Under the pieces are notes generated by a model. The model searched no databases. It was not told the origin of the DNA and saw nothing but the letters and a program-made list of their open reading frames with translations. Shown piece after piece: positions 37,947 to 46,522 of a stretch of DNA of 64,000 nt; positions within the stretch are counted from its first letter, which is position 1, and each line of letters begins with the position of its first letter. The stretch lies in NCBI RefSeq assembly GCF_000422305.1, contig NZ_KE383816.1, positions 110,431 to 174,430 of the forward strand. Direction: 5' to 3'. The DNA comes from Luteimonas mephitis DSM 12574 (GTDB lineage: Bacteria; Pseudomonadota; Gammaproteobacteria; Xanthomonadales; Xanthomonadaceae). Position numbers and translations under genes: made by a program.

Positions 37947-37975
37947 AGATTACGAATGAAAATTCCAAAAGGCAA
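37947..37975 (-). promoter_or_regulatory. Predicted promoter of the TonB receptor-phosphatase operon
   Basis: Minus-strand TTGCCT (37970-37975) and TAATCT (37947-37952) with a 17-bp spacer, about 70 bp upstream of the GTG start. The region is far more AT-rich than its surroundings. Confidence 0.55.
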
Positions 37976-38028
37976 CAGACTTGGAACTTCTCTTGCAAAA
38001 TTGCAGGGCCTGTGTGAATGTCCCCACA
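37963..38028. promoter_or_regulatory. Cluster of candidate operators: TTCCAA-N12-TTGGAA, TGCAA-N2-TTGCA and a Clp/CRP-like site
   Basis: In the 190-bp gap between the receptor and phytase genes are an inverted repeat TTCCAA/TTGGAA (37963-37986) overlapping the receptor -35, a perfect palindrome TGCAA-AA-TTGCA (37994-38005), and TGTGA-ATGTCC-CCACA (38013-38028). The last matches the CRP/Clp consensus TGTGA-N6-TCACA at nine of ten positions. Joint carbon-source and substrate control of the divergent pair is inferred. Confidence 0.45.
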
Positions 38029-38066
38029 CGGCTAGCCGGCACATTCAAGCAACCGGAGATGACAAA

Positions 38067-40124
38067 TTGAGTTCCCGCCATCGATCGACCATCACCGTCA
38101 TGGCCGTGGCCGTGGCGCTCGCCCTGCCGGGCGGACAGGCAGACGCCCAGGACGCCCAGGTCCCGACCGTCCAGGCGACCGCCAGCACCCAGCGCACCGC
38201 CAGCGGCGAGAACAACGACGCGGCGATCGTGCGCAACGACGCCCGGCCCGGCGCGAGCCGCATCATCGCCACCGCCGCGCTCGACGGCCTTGAAATCAGC
38301 GACCTGTCCGGCAAGCGGCTGGCCACGGTGCCGGCCGGCGAGGCCGCGGCGGTGGACGCCATGCCGGGCGTGACGATCGGCAAGCGCAGCACGACGGTGG
38401 TCGCGGCGGTGGACGAGACCGGTCATTTCCTGCGCCTGTACACCTTCGACAACGACCGTCTGGCCGAGGCCGGCGCGCGGCCGATCCCGCTGGGTTTCGC
38501 CGCGGAGGGCATCTGCCTGTTCCGCAGCCCGCAGGACGGCGCGCTGCAGGCGTTCATCGTCGGCGACGGCGGCGAGATCGACCAGCAGGTCATCCACGCC
38601 ACCGCCGGCGGCAGGCTCGACGCGCGCCAGGTGCGCCGCATCCACCTGCCCTCGCCCCTCACGCAATGCGTCGCGGATGCGGCGGGGCACGTCTACGTGT
38701 CCGAGGAAGCCGTTGGCATCTGGCGCTTCAACGCCGACGCCGAGGCCGACACCGAAGCCCGGGTAGTCGACGCCCCGCGGCTGGGCCATATCGAGGAGGA
38801 GGTCTCCGGCGTGGCGCTGTACGACGGCGGCGACGGCAGCCGCTGGCTGCTGGCCGGGGACGCCAGCGCCGGGCACGTGAACGTCTACGACCGCGACCGC
38901 GACGATGCATGGCTGGGGGCCTTCGTCGTTGCGGCGCCGGACGGCGGCGCGGTTGAAGAACCCGGCCTGCTTGCCGCCACCGGCCTGCCGCTGGGCAAGT
39001 CGTTCCCGCACGGCGCGCTGCTGGTGGTCGACGAGGACGCCGCCGACACCAAGCTGGTGGCGATCGCCGACATCGCCCGTGCGCTCGGCCTCGACCCGGG
39101 CAACGCGGCCGCCGCGGCATCGCCGGCCACCGTCCCCGCCGTCACCGCGCTGGTGGAAACCACGCCCGTATCCAGCTTCGGCGACGCCGCCGACGACCCG
39201 GCGATCTGGGCCAACCCCGACGACCCGGCCGCCAGCCTGGTGATCGCCACCGACAAGAAGGCCGGCCTGTACGTTTACGACATGCAGGGCCAGGTCGTGC
39301 AGTTCCTGCCCGACGGCAAGATGAACAACGTCGACCTGCGCGAAGGCTTCGAACTGGGCGGCGAGCAGGTGGTGCTGGTCACCGCCAGCAACCGCACCGA
39401 CGACAGCATCGCGATCTACCGCCTGGATACCGAGAATCGCCGCCTGGTCGACGTCGCCGACGGCGTGCAGCCGACCGGCTTCGACGATCCCTACGGGCTG
39501 TGCATGTACCGCAGCCCGCGCGACGGGGCGATGTACGTGTTCATCAACGGCGACGACACCGGCAAGCGCCAGTGGCGCCTGGCCGACACCGGCAACGGCC
39601 GCGTCCATGCTGAGCTGGTCCGGGAGATGCGCTTCGAATCGCAGACCGAGGGATGCGTGGTCGACGACGACGCCGGCACGCTGTACGTCAACGAGGAAGA
39701 CGTGGCGATGTGGCGGATGTCCGCAGAACCCGACGGCGGCGACGCCAAAGTCGCGGTCGAGCGCATCGAGGACAACCCGGCGATCCGCGACGACCTCGAG
39801 GGCGTGGGCATCTACCACCTGGGCGAAGGCCGCGGCTACATCGTCGCGTCGAGCCAGGGCAACGACACCTACGCGGTCTACCGGTTGGAGGGGGAGCAGG
39901 CGTACGTCGGCTCGTTCGCCGTGGTCGCCGACCCAGTGCGCGGCATCGACGGCATCTCCGAAACCGACGGGCTGGAAGTCACCAGCCGCAACCTCGGCCC
40001 CGGCTTCGAACACGGCGCGATGATCGCTCAGGACGGGCGCAACGTGATGCCGGTGGAGAACCAGAACTACAAGTACGTGCCCTGGGAAGCGATCGCGGGC
40101 GCGCTCGGGCTGGAGATGCGCTGA
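38067..40124 (+). CDS. Two-domain beta-propeller phytase
   Basis: Secreted calcium-dependent phytase of 685 residues. A TTG start at 38067 (GGAG eight bases upstream) gives a signal peptide ending GGQADA; the first ATG (38100) would leave too short a signal. The C-terminal domain (about 355-685) is a complete propeller: DDPAIWANPDDP, IATDKKAGLYVYD, GKMNNVDLR, ASNRTDDS, YGLCMYRS, EGCVVDDDAGTLYVNEED, DLEGVGIYH, ASSQGNDTYAVYR and DGISETDGLEV. The N-terminal domain (about 45-350) has the same layout but lacks most acidic ligands and is probably non-catalytic or substrate-capturing. It should release phosphates from Ca-phytate outside the cell. Confidence 0.95.
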   Translation: MSSRHRSTITVMAVAVALALPGGQADAQDAQVPTVQATASTQRTASGENNDAAIVRNDARPGASRIIATAALDGLEISDLSGKRLATVPAGEAAAVDAMPGVTIGKRSTTVVAAVDETGHFLRLYTFDNDRLAEAGARPIPLGFAAEGICLFRSPQDGALQAFIVGDGGEIDQQVIHATAGGRLDARQVRRIHLPSPLTQCVADAAGHVYVSEEAVGIWRFNADAEADTEARVVDAPRLGHIEEEVSGVALYDGGDGSRWLLAGDASAGHVNVYDRDRDDAWLGAFVVAAPDGGAVEEPGLLAATGLPLGKSFPHGALLVVDEDAADTKLVAIADIARALGLDPGNAAAAASPATVPAVTALVETTPVSSFGDAADDPAIWANPDDPAASLVIATDKKAGLYVYDMQGQVVQFLPDGKMNNVDLREGFELGGEQVVLVTASNRTDDSIAIYRLDTENRRLVDVADGVQPTGFDDPYGLCMYRSPRDGAMYVFINGDDTGKRQWRLADTGNGRVHAELVREMRFESQTEGCVVDDDAGTLYVNEEDVAMWRMSAEPDGGDAKVAVERIEDNPAIRDDLEGVGIYHLGEGRGYIVASSQGNDTYAVYRLEGEQAYVGSFAVVADPVRGIDGISETDGLEVTSRNLGPGFEHGAMIAQDGRNVMPVENQNYKYVPWEAIAGALGLEMR

Positions 40125-40154
40125 CCGACCGCGCGACGGGCACGACACGGGCGG

Positions 40155-40184
40155 GTGGCGGGCGCTAGGCTGGCGTCCCGCCAC
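40155..40184 (+). terminator. Possible terminator hairpin after the phytase gene
   Basis: GTGGCGGG (40155-40162) can pair with CCCGCCAC (40177-40184) across a 14-nt loop, 30 bp after the phytase stop. No U-tract follows, so it could also simply protect the mRNA end. Confidence 0.35.
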
Positions 40185-40199
40185 TGCCGGCCCCGCCCC

Positions 40200-40547
40200 A
40201 TGTCGCCCCTCGTCGAACGCGTCCTGCCCGTCGTCCTGCTGCTGGGTTCCAACATCTTCATGACATTCGCCTGGTACGGGCACCTCAAGTACAAGGCCTC
40301 GCCGCTGCTGGTCGTGATCCTGGTCAGCTGGGGCATCGCGTTCTTCGAGTACGTGCTGCAGGTGCCCGCCAACCGCTGGGGCAGCGCGGTGTACTCGGCA
40401 CCGCAGCTCAAGGGCATGCAGGAGGTGATCACGCTGGTGGTGTTCGCCGTGTTCTCGGCGCTGTACCTGGGCCAGTCGCTGAAGTGGAACCACTGGGCCG
40501 GCTTCGCCCTGATCGCGGTGGCGGCTTGGCTGATCTTCCTGGAATAG
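40200..40547 (+). CDS. DUF486 (DMT-superfamily) small membrane protein
   Basis: Four-helix membrane protein of 115 residues. It starts MSPLVERVLPVVLLLGSNIF and contains MTFAWYGHLK, SWGIAFFEYVLQVPANR and YSAPQLKGMQEVITL, the conserved pattern of DUF486. Function unknown; the fold is related to the drug/metabolite transporter superfamily. It appears monocistronic, 75 bp downstream of the phytase, and may be transcribed with it only if the intervening hairpin does not terminate. Confidence 0.9.
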   Translation: MSPLVERVLPVVLLLGSNIFMTFAWYGHLKYKASPLLVVILVSWGIAFFEYVLQVPANRWGSAVYSAPQLKGMQEVITLVVFAVFSALYLGQSLKWNHWAGFALIAVAAWLIFLE

Positions 40548-40560
40548 GCGCATGCAATGC

Positions 40561-40648
40561 CGCAGGTCGGGACTACGCCCCCGACGCGATCGATCCGCTG
40601 GCCGCGTCTTCAGTCATTCCCGGCGTCGGGGCGTAGCCCCGGCCTGCT
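40561..40648. repeat. REP-like inverted pair, locus 3
   Basis: Arms CGCAGGTCGGGACTACGCCC (from 40561) and GGCGTAGCCCCGGCCTGC (to 40648) are inverted and lie between convergent DUF486 and Mpo1-like genes. The remaining bases to 40773 show no recognisable gene. Confidence 0.85.
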
Positions 40649-40773
40649 CCGGAGAAGCGATTTCCACAGCGGGTCCATGCGGGCCGACAGGGCGGACGCG
40701 CGGCGACCGGAATTCCGCCTCAATCCATATCGATCGTGCAACCCTTGGCGGAAACTCTCTGCGCAATATCCCG

Positions 40774-41076
40774 TCAGAAGCGGATGCGCCCGCTCAGGAT
40801 GTCCTTGAACATCACCCAGTCGCCGGCGAACGAGTAGAACGGATGCCTGAATGTCGCCGGGCGGTTCTTTTCGAAGAAGAAATGCCCGACCCAGGCGAAA
40901 CCGTAGCCGCAGAGCAACGCCGCCAGCAGCCACCAGGCATTGAGCGTCCAGATCGCGACCGCCAGCAGCACCAGCACGCCGCAGCTGCCAACGAAATGCA
41001 GTCGCCGCGAGGTGCGGTTGGCGTGCTCGCTCAGGTAAAACGGATAGAACTCGCGAAAGCTGGCGAACCGGTCCAC
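40774..41076 (-). CDS. DUF962/Mpo1-like membrane protein
   Basis: Small protein of 100 residues with GTG start at 41076, GGAG seven bases upstream. It begins MDRFASFREFYPFYLSEH with the conserved Y-x-x-x-H, then NRTSRRLHFVG, two or three membrane helices, WVGHFFFEKNRPATF and HPFYSFAGDWVMFKDIL, the full DUF962 pattern with its His residues. Yeast Mpo1 is a Fe-dependent fatty-acid alpha-dioxygenase; whether bacterial members share this is uncertain. It lies 13 bp after the ynfA-like gene. Confidence 0.9.
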   Translation of the reverse strand: MDRFASFREFYPFYLSEHANRTSRRLHFVGSCGVLVLLAVAIWTLNAWWLLAALLCGYGFAWVGHFFFEKNRPATFRHPFYSFAGDWVMFKDILSGRIRF

Positions 41077-41089
41077 GGCCTTGCTCCGT

Positions 41090-41413
41090 TCACAGGGGTC
41101 TTGGCGAAAACATGATGACTGCCATGCCGCACAGGCACAACAGCACGCCCAGCAGGTCCCAGCGCGTCGGCCGCACCGCATCCACCGCCCACAGCCAGCC
41201 GATCGCGACGGCGACATAGACACCGCCGTAGGCTGCGTACACGCGGCCCGACGCGGTGGGATGCAGGGTCAGCAGCCAGACGAACGCCGTCAGCGCGATC
41301 GCGCCCGGCAGCAGCAGCCACGCGCTCCCCGCCCTGCGCAGACACAGGTACGGCAGGTAGCAGCCGACGATCTCGGCCAGCGCGGTGGCGACGAACAGCA
41401 GCAGGGTTTTCAT
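41090..41413 (-). CDS. YnfA family (UPF0060) small membrane protein
   Basis: Four-helix inner-membrane protein of 107 residues, matching the family size of about 108. The start [20 protein letters not shown], then [36 protein letters not shown] and [17 protein letters not shown] are classical YnfA signatures. It is related to small multidrug resistance proteins, but a transport role is not established. It is probably cotranscribed with the DUF962 gene. Confidence 0.93.
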   Translation of the reverse strand: MKTLLLFVATALAEIVGCYLPYLCLRRAGSAWLLLPGAIALTAFVWLLTLHPTASGRVYAAYGGVYVAVAIGWLWAVDAVRPTRWDLLGVLLCLCGMAVIMFSPRPL

Positions 41414-41645
41414 CGATTGCCTTTCCCGTGGGACGAAGGCGTGCGGCGCCGGACGGAGTGCCGCCTTCAACTCTGCGGCAGCAAGGCAGGCATGACAACC
41501 GCTCGGCAGGGCCCCACCATCGCGACGATGGACGCTCCACCGGACCATCGCCGCGCACGCGGGACGTCCTGCAGGATCAGCGGCAGCTCGCTGCCAACGA
41601 CCGCCACCTCCGCGCGGGAGATCCATTGCCGCCGCGGCGGATCGA

Positions 41646-42479
41646 TCACTCCGCCGCCGCGCGCTCCCCGCGCTTGGCACGCACCCAGTAGTCTTCCTGC
41701 AGCTCCAGCGGCATGTCCTGCAGGCGCACGCCATCGGCCTGGGCGAGCTGTTCCATCGTGCGGAAACGGCGTTCGAACTTGGCGTTCGCGCGCCGTAGCG
41801 CGCTGCCGACGTCCACCTTCGCATGGCGCGCAAGATTGGCGCAGACGAACAGCACGTCGCCGAGCTCATCCTCGAGCCGATCGCGCGCCCGCGCATCGCC
41901 GGGATTCGCAGCGACGGCCGCGAATTCCTCCTGCATCTCGCCGATCTCCTCGTGCAGCTTGGCGACCACCGGCGCCGGCGACGGCCAGTCGAAGCCGACC
42001 CGCGCCGCGCGCTGCTGCAGCTTCACCGCCCGCTGCCACTCGGGCAGGCCTCGCGCGATGCCGGCCAGCGCCGAGGTGTCCGTGTCGCCCGCGCCGGCGC
42101 GCTCGGCGCGCTTGATCTCGTCCCAGCTGCGCAGCACGCCTTCTGCAGTGCCCTGGCGGTCATCGCCAAACACGTGCGGATGCCGGCGCACCATCTTGTC
42201 GCTGATCGCCGCCGCCACGTCGGCAAAGCCGAACGCGCCCTGCTCGTCCGCCATCTGCGCGTGGAACACCACCTGCAGCAGCAGGTCGCCCAGTTCGTCC
42301 TTCAGCGCCGGCATGTCGTTGCGGTCGATCGCGTCGGCGACCTCGTAGGCTTCCTCGATGGTGTATGGCGCGATGGTGGAGAAATCCTGTTCGAGATCCC
42401 ACGGACAGCCGCCATCGGGATCGCGCAGCTTCGCCATGATCGCCAGCAGGCGCTGCATCGGATGATCGGCTTCGGTCAT
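41646..42479 (-). CDS. mazG: Nucleoside triphosphate pyrophosphohydrolase MazG
   Basis: House-cleaning NTP pyrophosphatase of 277 residues with two MazG domains. The first has [26 protein letters not shown], showing the EExxE-12-ExxD metal motif; the second has [39 protein letters not shown] is the typical N-terminal sequence. ATG at 42479 follows an AAGGG. It degrades non-canonical or excess (d)NTPs and may lower ppGpp in some bacteria. The 230 bp between its 3' end and ynfA holds nothing I recognise. Confidence 0.95.
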   Translation of the reverse strand: MTEADHPMQRLLAIMAKLRDPDGGCPWDLEQDFSTIAPYTIEEAYEVADAIDRNDMPALKDELGDLLLQVVFHAQMADEQGAFGFADVAAAISDKMVRRHPHVFGDDRQGTAEGVLRSWDEIKRAERAGAGDTDTSALAGIARGLPEWQRAVKLQQRAARVGFDWPSPAPVVAKLHEEIGEMQEEFAAVAANPGDARARDRLEDELGDVLFVCANLARHAKVDVGSALRRANAKFERRFRTMEQLAQADGVRLQDMPLELQEDYWVRAKRGERAAAE

Positions 42480-42494
42480 GCCTCGAACCCTTTT

Positions 42495-42630
42495 GGCCAC
42501 GGATCAACACCTGTGCACGCCGAGTGGCTGGCGCGGAGCCGGAATGCATCACCCGATGCGGAGCCGTCAGCCATCGCGATGGATACTCCCGGCAGTGTCC
42601 TGTCCGCGTTCATCCGTGTTCACCCGTGGC
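42495..42630. repeat. CCACGGAT...CCCGTGG element, copy 1
   Basis: GGCCACGGATCAACAC at the left and CATCCGTGTTCACCCGTGGC at the right are inverted ends of a 136-bp element filling most of the gap between mazG and cysQ. Related elements occur at 45539-45652 and 59627-59743. Confidence 0.65.
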
Positions 42631-42654
42631 AGCAACGCATTTGCCCGCGGATCG

Positions 42655-43473
42655 TCACGACCCGGCCACCCAATCCCGCCACGGCAGCGCCGGATCGCCC
42701 AGCGCGATGAAGTCGCCGTTGAGCAGCGTGTCGCGCTGGTTGTAGCGCAGCGGGCGGCCGCGCGGATCGAGCACGACGCCGCCGGCGGCCTCGACGATCG
42801 CCTGCCCGGCCGCGGTGTCCCACTCGCTGGTCGGCCCGAAGCGCGGGTAGACGTCCATGCCGCCTTCGGCAAGCCGGCAGAACTTGAGCGAAGAGCCCAG
42901 CGCCACCGGCTCGCCCGCCGCGCCGGTGGCGGCCGCGATGCGTTCGAGCAGCGCCTCGGTGCGCTCGTTGCGATGCGAGCGGCTGGCGGCCACGCGCAGC
43001 GGCGCTGCCGCCGGCTCGCGCGTGCGCAGCGCGATGTCGTCGCCGCCCTCGCGGCGGAACGCGCCCTGCCCGCGAGCGCCGTGCCACAGCGCGCCGGTGA
43101 CCGGCGCCTGGATCACGCCGAACACGACTTCGCCTTCCTCGACCAGGGCGATGTTGACGGTGAACTCGCCGTTGCGCTTGACGAATTCGCGCGTGCCGTC
43201 GAGCGGATCGACCACCCACAGCCGCGTCCACGTGCGGCGCACCGACGTGGGGATGGTGTCCGCGGATTCTTCCGACAGTACCGGGATGTCCGGCGTCAAT
43301 GCCTCCAGGCGGTCGACGATGCAACGGTGCGCAGCCAGGTCGGCGGCGGTCAGCGGGCTGTTGTCGGCCTTGTGCTCGACGCCGAAGCCGGTGTCGTAGA
43401 CGCGCAGGATCTCCGCCGCCGCCGCACGCGCCGTGGCAATGACCGCCTCGCGCAGCGCCTCAGCGACCGGCAT
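42655..43473 (-). CDS. cysQ: 3'(2'),5'-bisphosphate nucleotidase CysQ
   Basis: Mg-dependent, lithium-sensitive phosphatase that removes the 3' phosphate from PAP formed in sulfate assimilation. It is 272 residues and belongs to the inositol-monophosphatase superfamily: SPLTAADLAAH, VLSEESAD, LWVVDPLDGTREF and SEWDTAAGQAIVEAAGG. The REF after DGT and the SEWD motif favour CysQ over inositol phosphatase. It overlaps nudE by 14 bp. Confidence 0.93.
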   Translation of the reverse strand: MPVAEALREAVIATARAAAAEILRVYDTGFGVEHKADNSPLTAADLAAHRCIVDRLEALTPDIPVLSEESADTIPTSVRRTWTRLWVVDPLDGTREFVKRNGEFTVNIALVEEGEVVFGVIQAPVTGALWHGARGQGAFRREGGDDIALRTREPAAAPLRVAASRSHRNERTEALLERIAAATGAAGEPVALGSSLKFCRLAEGGMDVYPRFGPTSEWDTAAGQAIVEAAGGVVLDPRGRPLRYNQRDTLLNGDFIALGDPALPWRDWVAGS

Positions 43474-44014
43474 GGTGCCGCAGGTATTCGCGCACGATGA
43501 ACAGCGCGGCGATGGAGCGGCCCTCGGAGAACTCCTCGCGCAGGATCAACTCGTGCAGGGCATCGAGTTTCCACGGCACCACTTCGAGCTCCTCGGGCTC
43601 GTCGCCGGGCAGGCGCTTGGGGTACAGGTCGCGCGCCAGCACCAGGTGCGTCTGGTGGCTCATGTAGGTGGGCGCCAGGCTCAGCGAACGCAGCACCTGC
43701 ACCGAGTTCGCGCCATAGCCGGCTTCTTCCATCAGCTCGCGGTTGGCGGCGTGCTCGGGGGTTTCACCGGCATCGATCCGGCCCTTGACCAGGCCCAGTT
43801 CGTAGCGGTGCATGCCGGCGGCGTACTCGCGCACCAGCAGCACGGTGTCGTCGTCGAGCATCGGCACCACCGCCACCGCGCCGTGGCCGCGGCCATGCAG
43901 GCGCTCGTAGCGGCGGCGCTCGCCGTTGCCGAACTCCAGGTCCAGCCGCTCCATGCGGTATGGCCCTGCATCGTGCTCGGTGATGCCGTGGATGATCGGC
44001 AGGCGGCGCGTCAC
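43460..44014 (-). CDS. nudE: ADP compounds hydrolase NudE (Nudix)
   Basis: Nudix hydrolase of 184 residues acting on ADP-ribose, Ap3A and NADH. The Nudix box is complete (GRIDAGETPEHAANRELMEE followed by AGYG), and LVREYAAGMHRYELGLVKG with SLAPTYMSHQTHLVLARDL fits NudE rather than NudF or RppH. It is divergent from bioA across 53 bp and upstream of cysQ in an overlapping pair commonly seen in gammaproteobacteria. Confidence 0.92.
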   Translation of the reverse strand: MTRRLPIIHGITEHDAGPYRMERLDLEFGNGERRRYERLHGRGHGAVAVVPMLDDDTVLLVREYAAGMHRYELGLVKGRIDAGETPEHAANRELMEEAGYGANSVQVLRSLSLAPTYMSHQTHLVLARDLYPKRLPGDEPEELEVVPWKLDALHELILREEFSEGRSIAALFIVREYLRHHAGR

Positions 44015-44067
44015 GGCCGCATCCGGGCGACGGCGCCGGCCGGCACGCGGCAGGCGATAATGGCGGG

Positions 44068-45528
44068 ATGAATAAGAAGGCTCACGATGCGTCGATTCTA
44101 AACGACGCGGGCGCCCGCGCGGCCGCCGACTGGCGCTCGCGCGACCTGGCCGTGCTCTGGCATCCGTGCACGCAGATGCGCGAACACCCGGACACGCTGC
44201 CCTTGCTGCCGGTGGCGCGCGGCGAAGGCGCCTGGCTGGTCGGCCACGACGGCAGCCGCACGCTCGACGCGGTGAGCAGCTGGTGGACCAACCTATTCGG
44301 CCACGCCGAGCCGCGCATCGCCGAGGCCATCGCCCGCCAGGCGCGCACGCTGGAGCAGGTGATCCTGGCCGGCTGCTCGCACCCGCCGGCGGTGGAGCTG
44401 GCCGAGCGGCTGCTCGCGATCGCGCCGCGCCAGGCCGGGCGCGAGCCGCTGGCCAAGGTGTTCTACGCCGACAACGGTTCGGCCGGAGTCGAGGTCGCGC
44501 TGAAGATGGCCTTCCACTGGTTCCACAACCGCGGCGACGAGCCGCGGCGCACGCGGTTTGTTTCGCTGCGCAACAGCTACCACGGCGAAACCATCGGCGC
44601 GCTGTCGGTGGGCGACATCCCGCTGTACCGCCGCGTCTACGCGCCGCTGCTGCTCGAGCCGCTGTTCGCGCCCACGCCCGACGCCTACGCCGCGCGCGAG
44701 GGCCAGTCGGCCGCCGCCTGCGCGGAAGACGCCGCGGACGCGCTCGCCCGCCTGCTCGACGAGCACCCGGGCGAGGTCTGCGCGATGATCCTGGAGCCGC
44801 GGGTGCAGTGCGCGGGCGGCATGCGCATGCACGATCCGGTCTACCTCAGGCGCGTGCGCGAGCTATGCGATGTGCATGGCGTGTTGCTGATCGCCGACGA
44901 GATCGCGGTCGGCTTCGGCCGCACCGGCACCATGTTCGCCTGCGAACAGGCCCCCGCCGACCCTTGCGTTGGCGGGAACGGCGGTGTCCAGCCCGACCTG
45001 CTGTGCCTGTCGAAGGGCCTCACCGGCGGCTTCCTGCCGCTGTGCGCGGTGCTGGCCACGCAGGCGATCTACGACGGCTTCCTCGACGACTCGCGCGAGC
45101 GCGCCTTCCTGCATTCGCACAGCTACAGCGGCAACCCGCTGGCCTGCGCCGCGGCGATCGCGTCGCTGGACATCTTCGACAGCGACGACGTGCTGGTGCG
45201 CAACCGCGACACCGCGGCGAAGATGGCGAAGCTGGCTGCGCCGTTCGCCAGCCACCCGCTGGTGGCGGACGTGCGCCAGGCCGGGATGATCCTGGCGATC
45301 GAGCTGCACCCCGAACCCGGCGCCACCGAGGACGGCAACGCCGTGGAGATCGCCAACCGCCGCGGTCCGCGCATGTACCGCGCTGCGCTCGAACGCGGCG
45401 TGCTGCTGCGCCCGCTGGGCGACGTGCTGTACTGGATGCCGCCCTACTGCATCGACGACGGGCAGCTCGCGCTGCTCGCCGAGGCCACCGACGCGGCGAT
45501 CGAGGCGGCGGCCGTTGACGTTGCCTGA
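44068..45528 (+). CDS. bioA: Adenosylmethionine-8-amino-7-oxononanoate aminotransferase
   Basis: PLP enzyme of biotin synthesis that uses SAM as amino donor to form 7,8-diaminopelargonate. It is 486 residues, somewhat longer than the usual 430, partly through an insertion around CEQAPADPCVGGNGGVQPD. Motifs: LWHPCTQMREH, SWWTNLFGHAEPRI, FYADNGSAGVEVALKMA, SYHGETIGALSVG, ADEIAVGFGRTG and the PLP lysine in CLSKGLTGGFLPL. No other bio genes are adjacent. Confidence 0.95.
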   Translation: MNKKAHDASILNDAGARAAADWRSRDLAVLWHPCTQMREHPDTLPLLPVARGEGAWLVGHDGSRTLDAVSSWWTNLFGHAEPRIAEAIARQARTLEQVILAGCSHPPAVELAERLLAIAPRQAGREPLAKVFYADNGSAGVEVALKMAFHWFHNRGDEPRRTRFVSLRNSYHGETIGALSVGDIPLYRRVYAPLLLEPLFAPTPDAYAAREGQSAAACAEDAADALARLLDEHPGEVCAMILEPRVQCAGGMRMHDPVYLRRVRELCDVHGVLLIADEIAVGFGRTGTMFACEQAPADPCVGGNGGVQPDLLCLSKGLTGGFLPLCAVLATQAIYDGFLDDSRERAFLHSHSYSGNPLACAAAIASLDIFDSDDVLVRNRDTAAKMAKLAAPFASHPLVADVRQAGMILAIELHPEPGATEDGNAVEIANRRGPRMYRAALERGVLLRPLGDVLYWMPPYCIDDGQLALLAEATDAAIEAAAVDVA

Positions 45529-45538
45529 CAAGGCTTCT

Positions 45539-45652
45539 GGCCACGGATCGATACTCATGAACGCGGATGGAGCAAGAGCACTTGTAAGAACGCGCGGCGC
45601 ACCTTTCTCTTTTCACCCGGTTTGTTCGTGTTTGTCCGTGTCCATCCGTGGC
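45539..45652. repeat. CCACGGAT...ATCCGTGG element, copy 2
   Basis: GGCCACGGATCGATACTC at the left and GTCCGTGTCCATCCGTGGC at the right delimit a 114-bp element between bioA and rsmE. The inverted ends match those of copy 1. Confidence 0.7.
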
Positions 45653-45669
45653 AAGGAAGGAGCTCCCCG

Positions 45670-46404
45670 GTGCGCATGAATCGTGCCTACATCGACGCGC
45701 CGCTCGCGGTCGCCACGCGCGCGCCGCTGCCCGACGGCGCCGCTGCGCATCTGCTGCGCGTATTGCGGCTGGGCGTTGGCGACGCCTGCGTGCTGTTCAA
45801 CGGCGACGGCCACGACTACGACGCGCGGATCGTCGCCGCGGACAAGCGCGGAGGCGAAGTCGAGGTCATCGGCGTGCGCGCGGTCGCCAGCGAGTCGCCG
45901 CTGCGCATCCTCCTGGTGCAGGGCATCGCCCGCGGCGAGAAGATGGACTGGATCTTGCAGAAGGCGACCGAACTGGGCGTCGTCGGCTTCGTCCCCGTCA
46001 GTTCGGAACGCAGCGAAGTCCGGCTCGACGGCGAGCGCGCCGCCAGGCGCCTGGCGCACTGGCGCAGCGTGGTTGTCGCCGCCTGCGAGCAGAGCGGCCG
46101 CGCCGCTGTGCCCGGAGTGACGCCGCCACAGCCACTGGCGGCTGCGCTGGCGCAGCTGCCGCACGACGGCCTGCGCCTGACCCTGGATCCGGAAGCCGAA
46201 GGCAATATCGCAGCGCTGCCCGAGCCGGGTGAACGCCCCATCGTCATCGCCATCGGCCCCGAAGGCGGCTGGTCGCCGCGGGACCGCTCGGTCCTCGCCG
46301 ACGCGGGCTTCAGCGGCGTGCGCCTCGGCCCGCGCATCCTGCGCACCGAAACCGCCGGCATGGCGGCGATCGTCGCGCTCCAGGCAAGATTCGGCGACCT
46401 GTAA
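45670..46404 (+). CDS. rsmE: 16S rRNA (uracil(1498)-N(3))-methyltransferase
   Basis: SPOUT methyltransferase of 244 residues modifying U1498 of 16S rRNA. The GTG at 45670 is chosen because GGAG lies at normal distance; the ATG two codons later is too far. An N-terminal PUA-like domain (about 1-70) precedes the knotted domain, with KMDWILQKATELGV, ACEQSGRAAVP, IGPEGGWSPRDR and LGPRILRTETAGMAA, all diagnostic. The TAA stop lies within a REP arm (GTAAGTTGGGG). Confidence 0.95.
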   Translation: MRMNRAYIDAPLAVATRAPLPDGAAAHLLRVLRLGVGDACVLFNGDGHDYDARIVAADKRGGEVEVIGVRAVASESPLRILLVQGIARGEKMDWILQKATELGVVGFVPVSSERSEVRLDGERAARRLAHWRSVVVAACEQSGRAAVPGVTPPQPLAAALAQLPHDGLRLTLDPEAEGNIAALPEPGERPIVIAIGPEGGWSPRDRSVLADAGFSGVRLGPRILRTETAGMAAIVALQARFGDL

Positions 46405-46483
46405 GTTGGGGTGACAACCCCGGCGGTCCTGGCTTGCCTGTGGCTTCCGGCACGCGGGCGTCGGCGATGTCACCCCGACCTAC
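46401..46483. repeat. REP-like inverted pair, locus 4
   Basis: GTAAGTTGGGGTGACAACCCC (from 46401) and GATGTCACCCCGACCTAC (46466-46483) are inverted arms between the convergent rsmE and chpC-like genes. The first arm contains the rsmE stop codon. Confidence 0.8.
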
Positions 46484-46522
46484 GGAACAAGGGCTTTCGC
46501 TTGTGTCGGGCGCAATACCGGC

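Noticed and set aside
45670..45676. Alternative ATG start for rsmE at 45676
   Set aside because: The spacing from GGAG is about 14 bases, too long, whereas GTG at 45670 is well placed.
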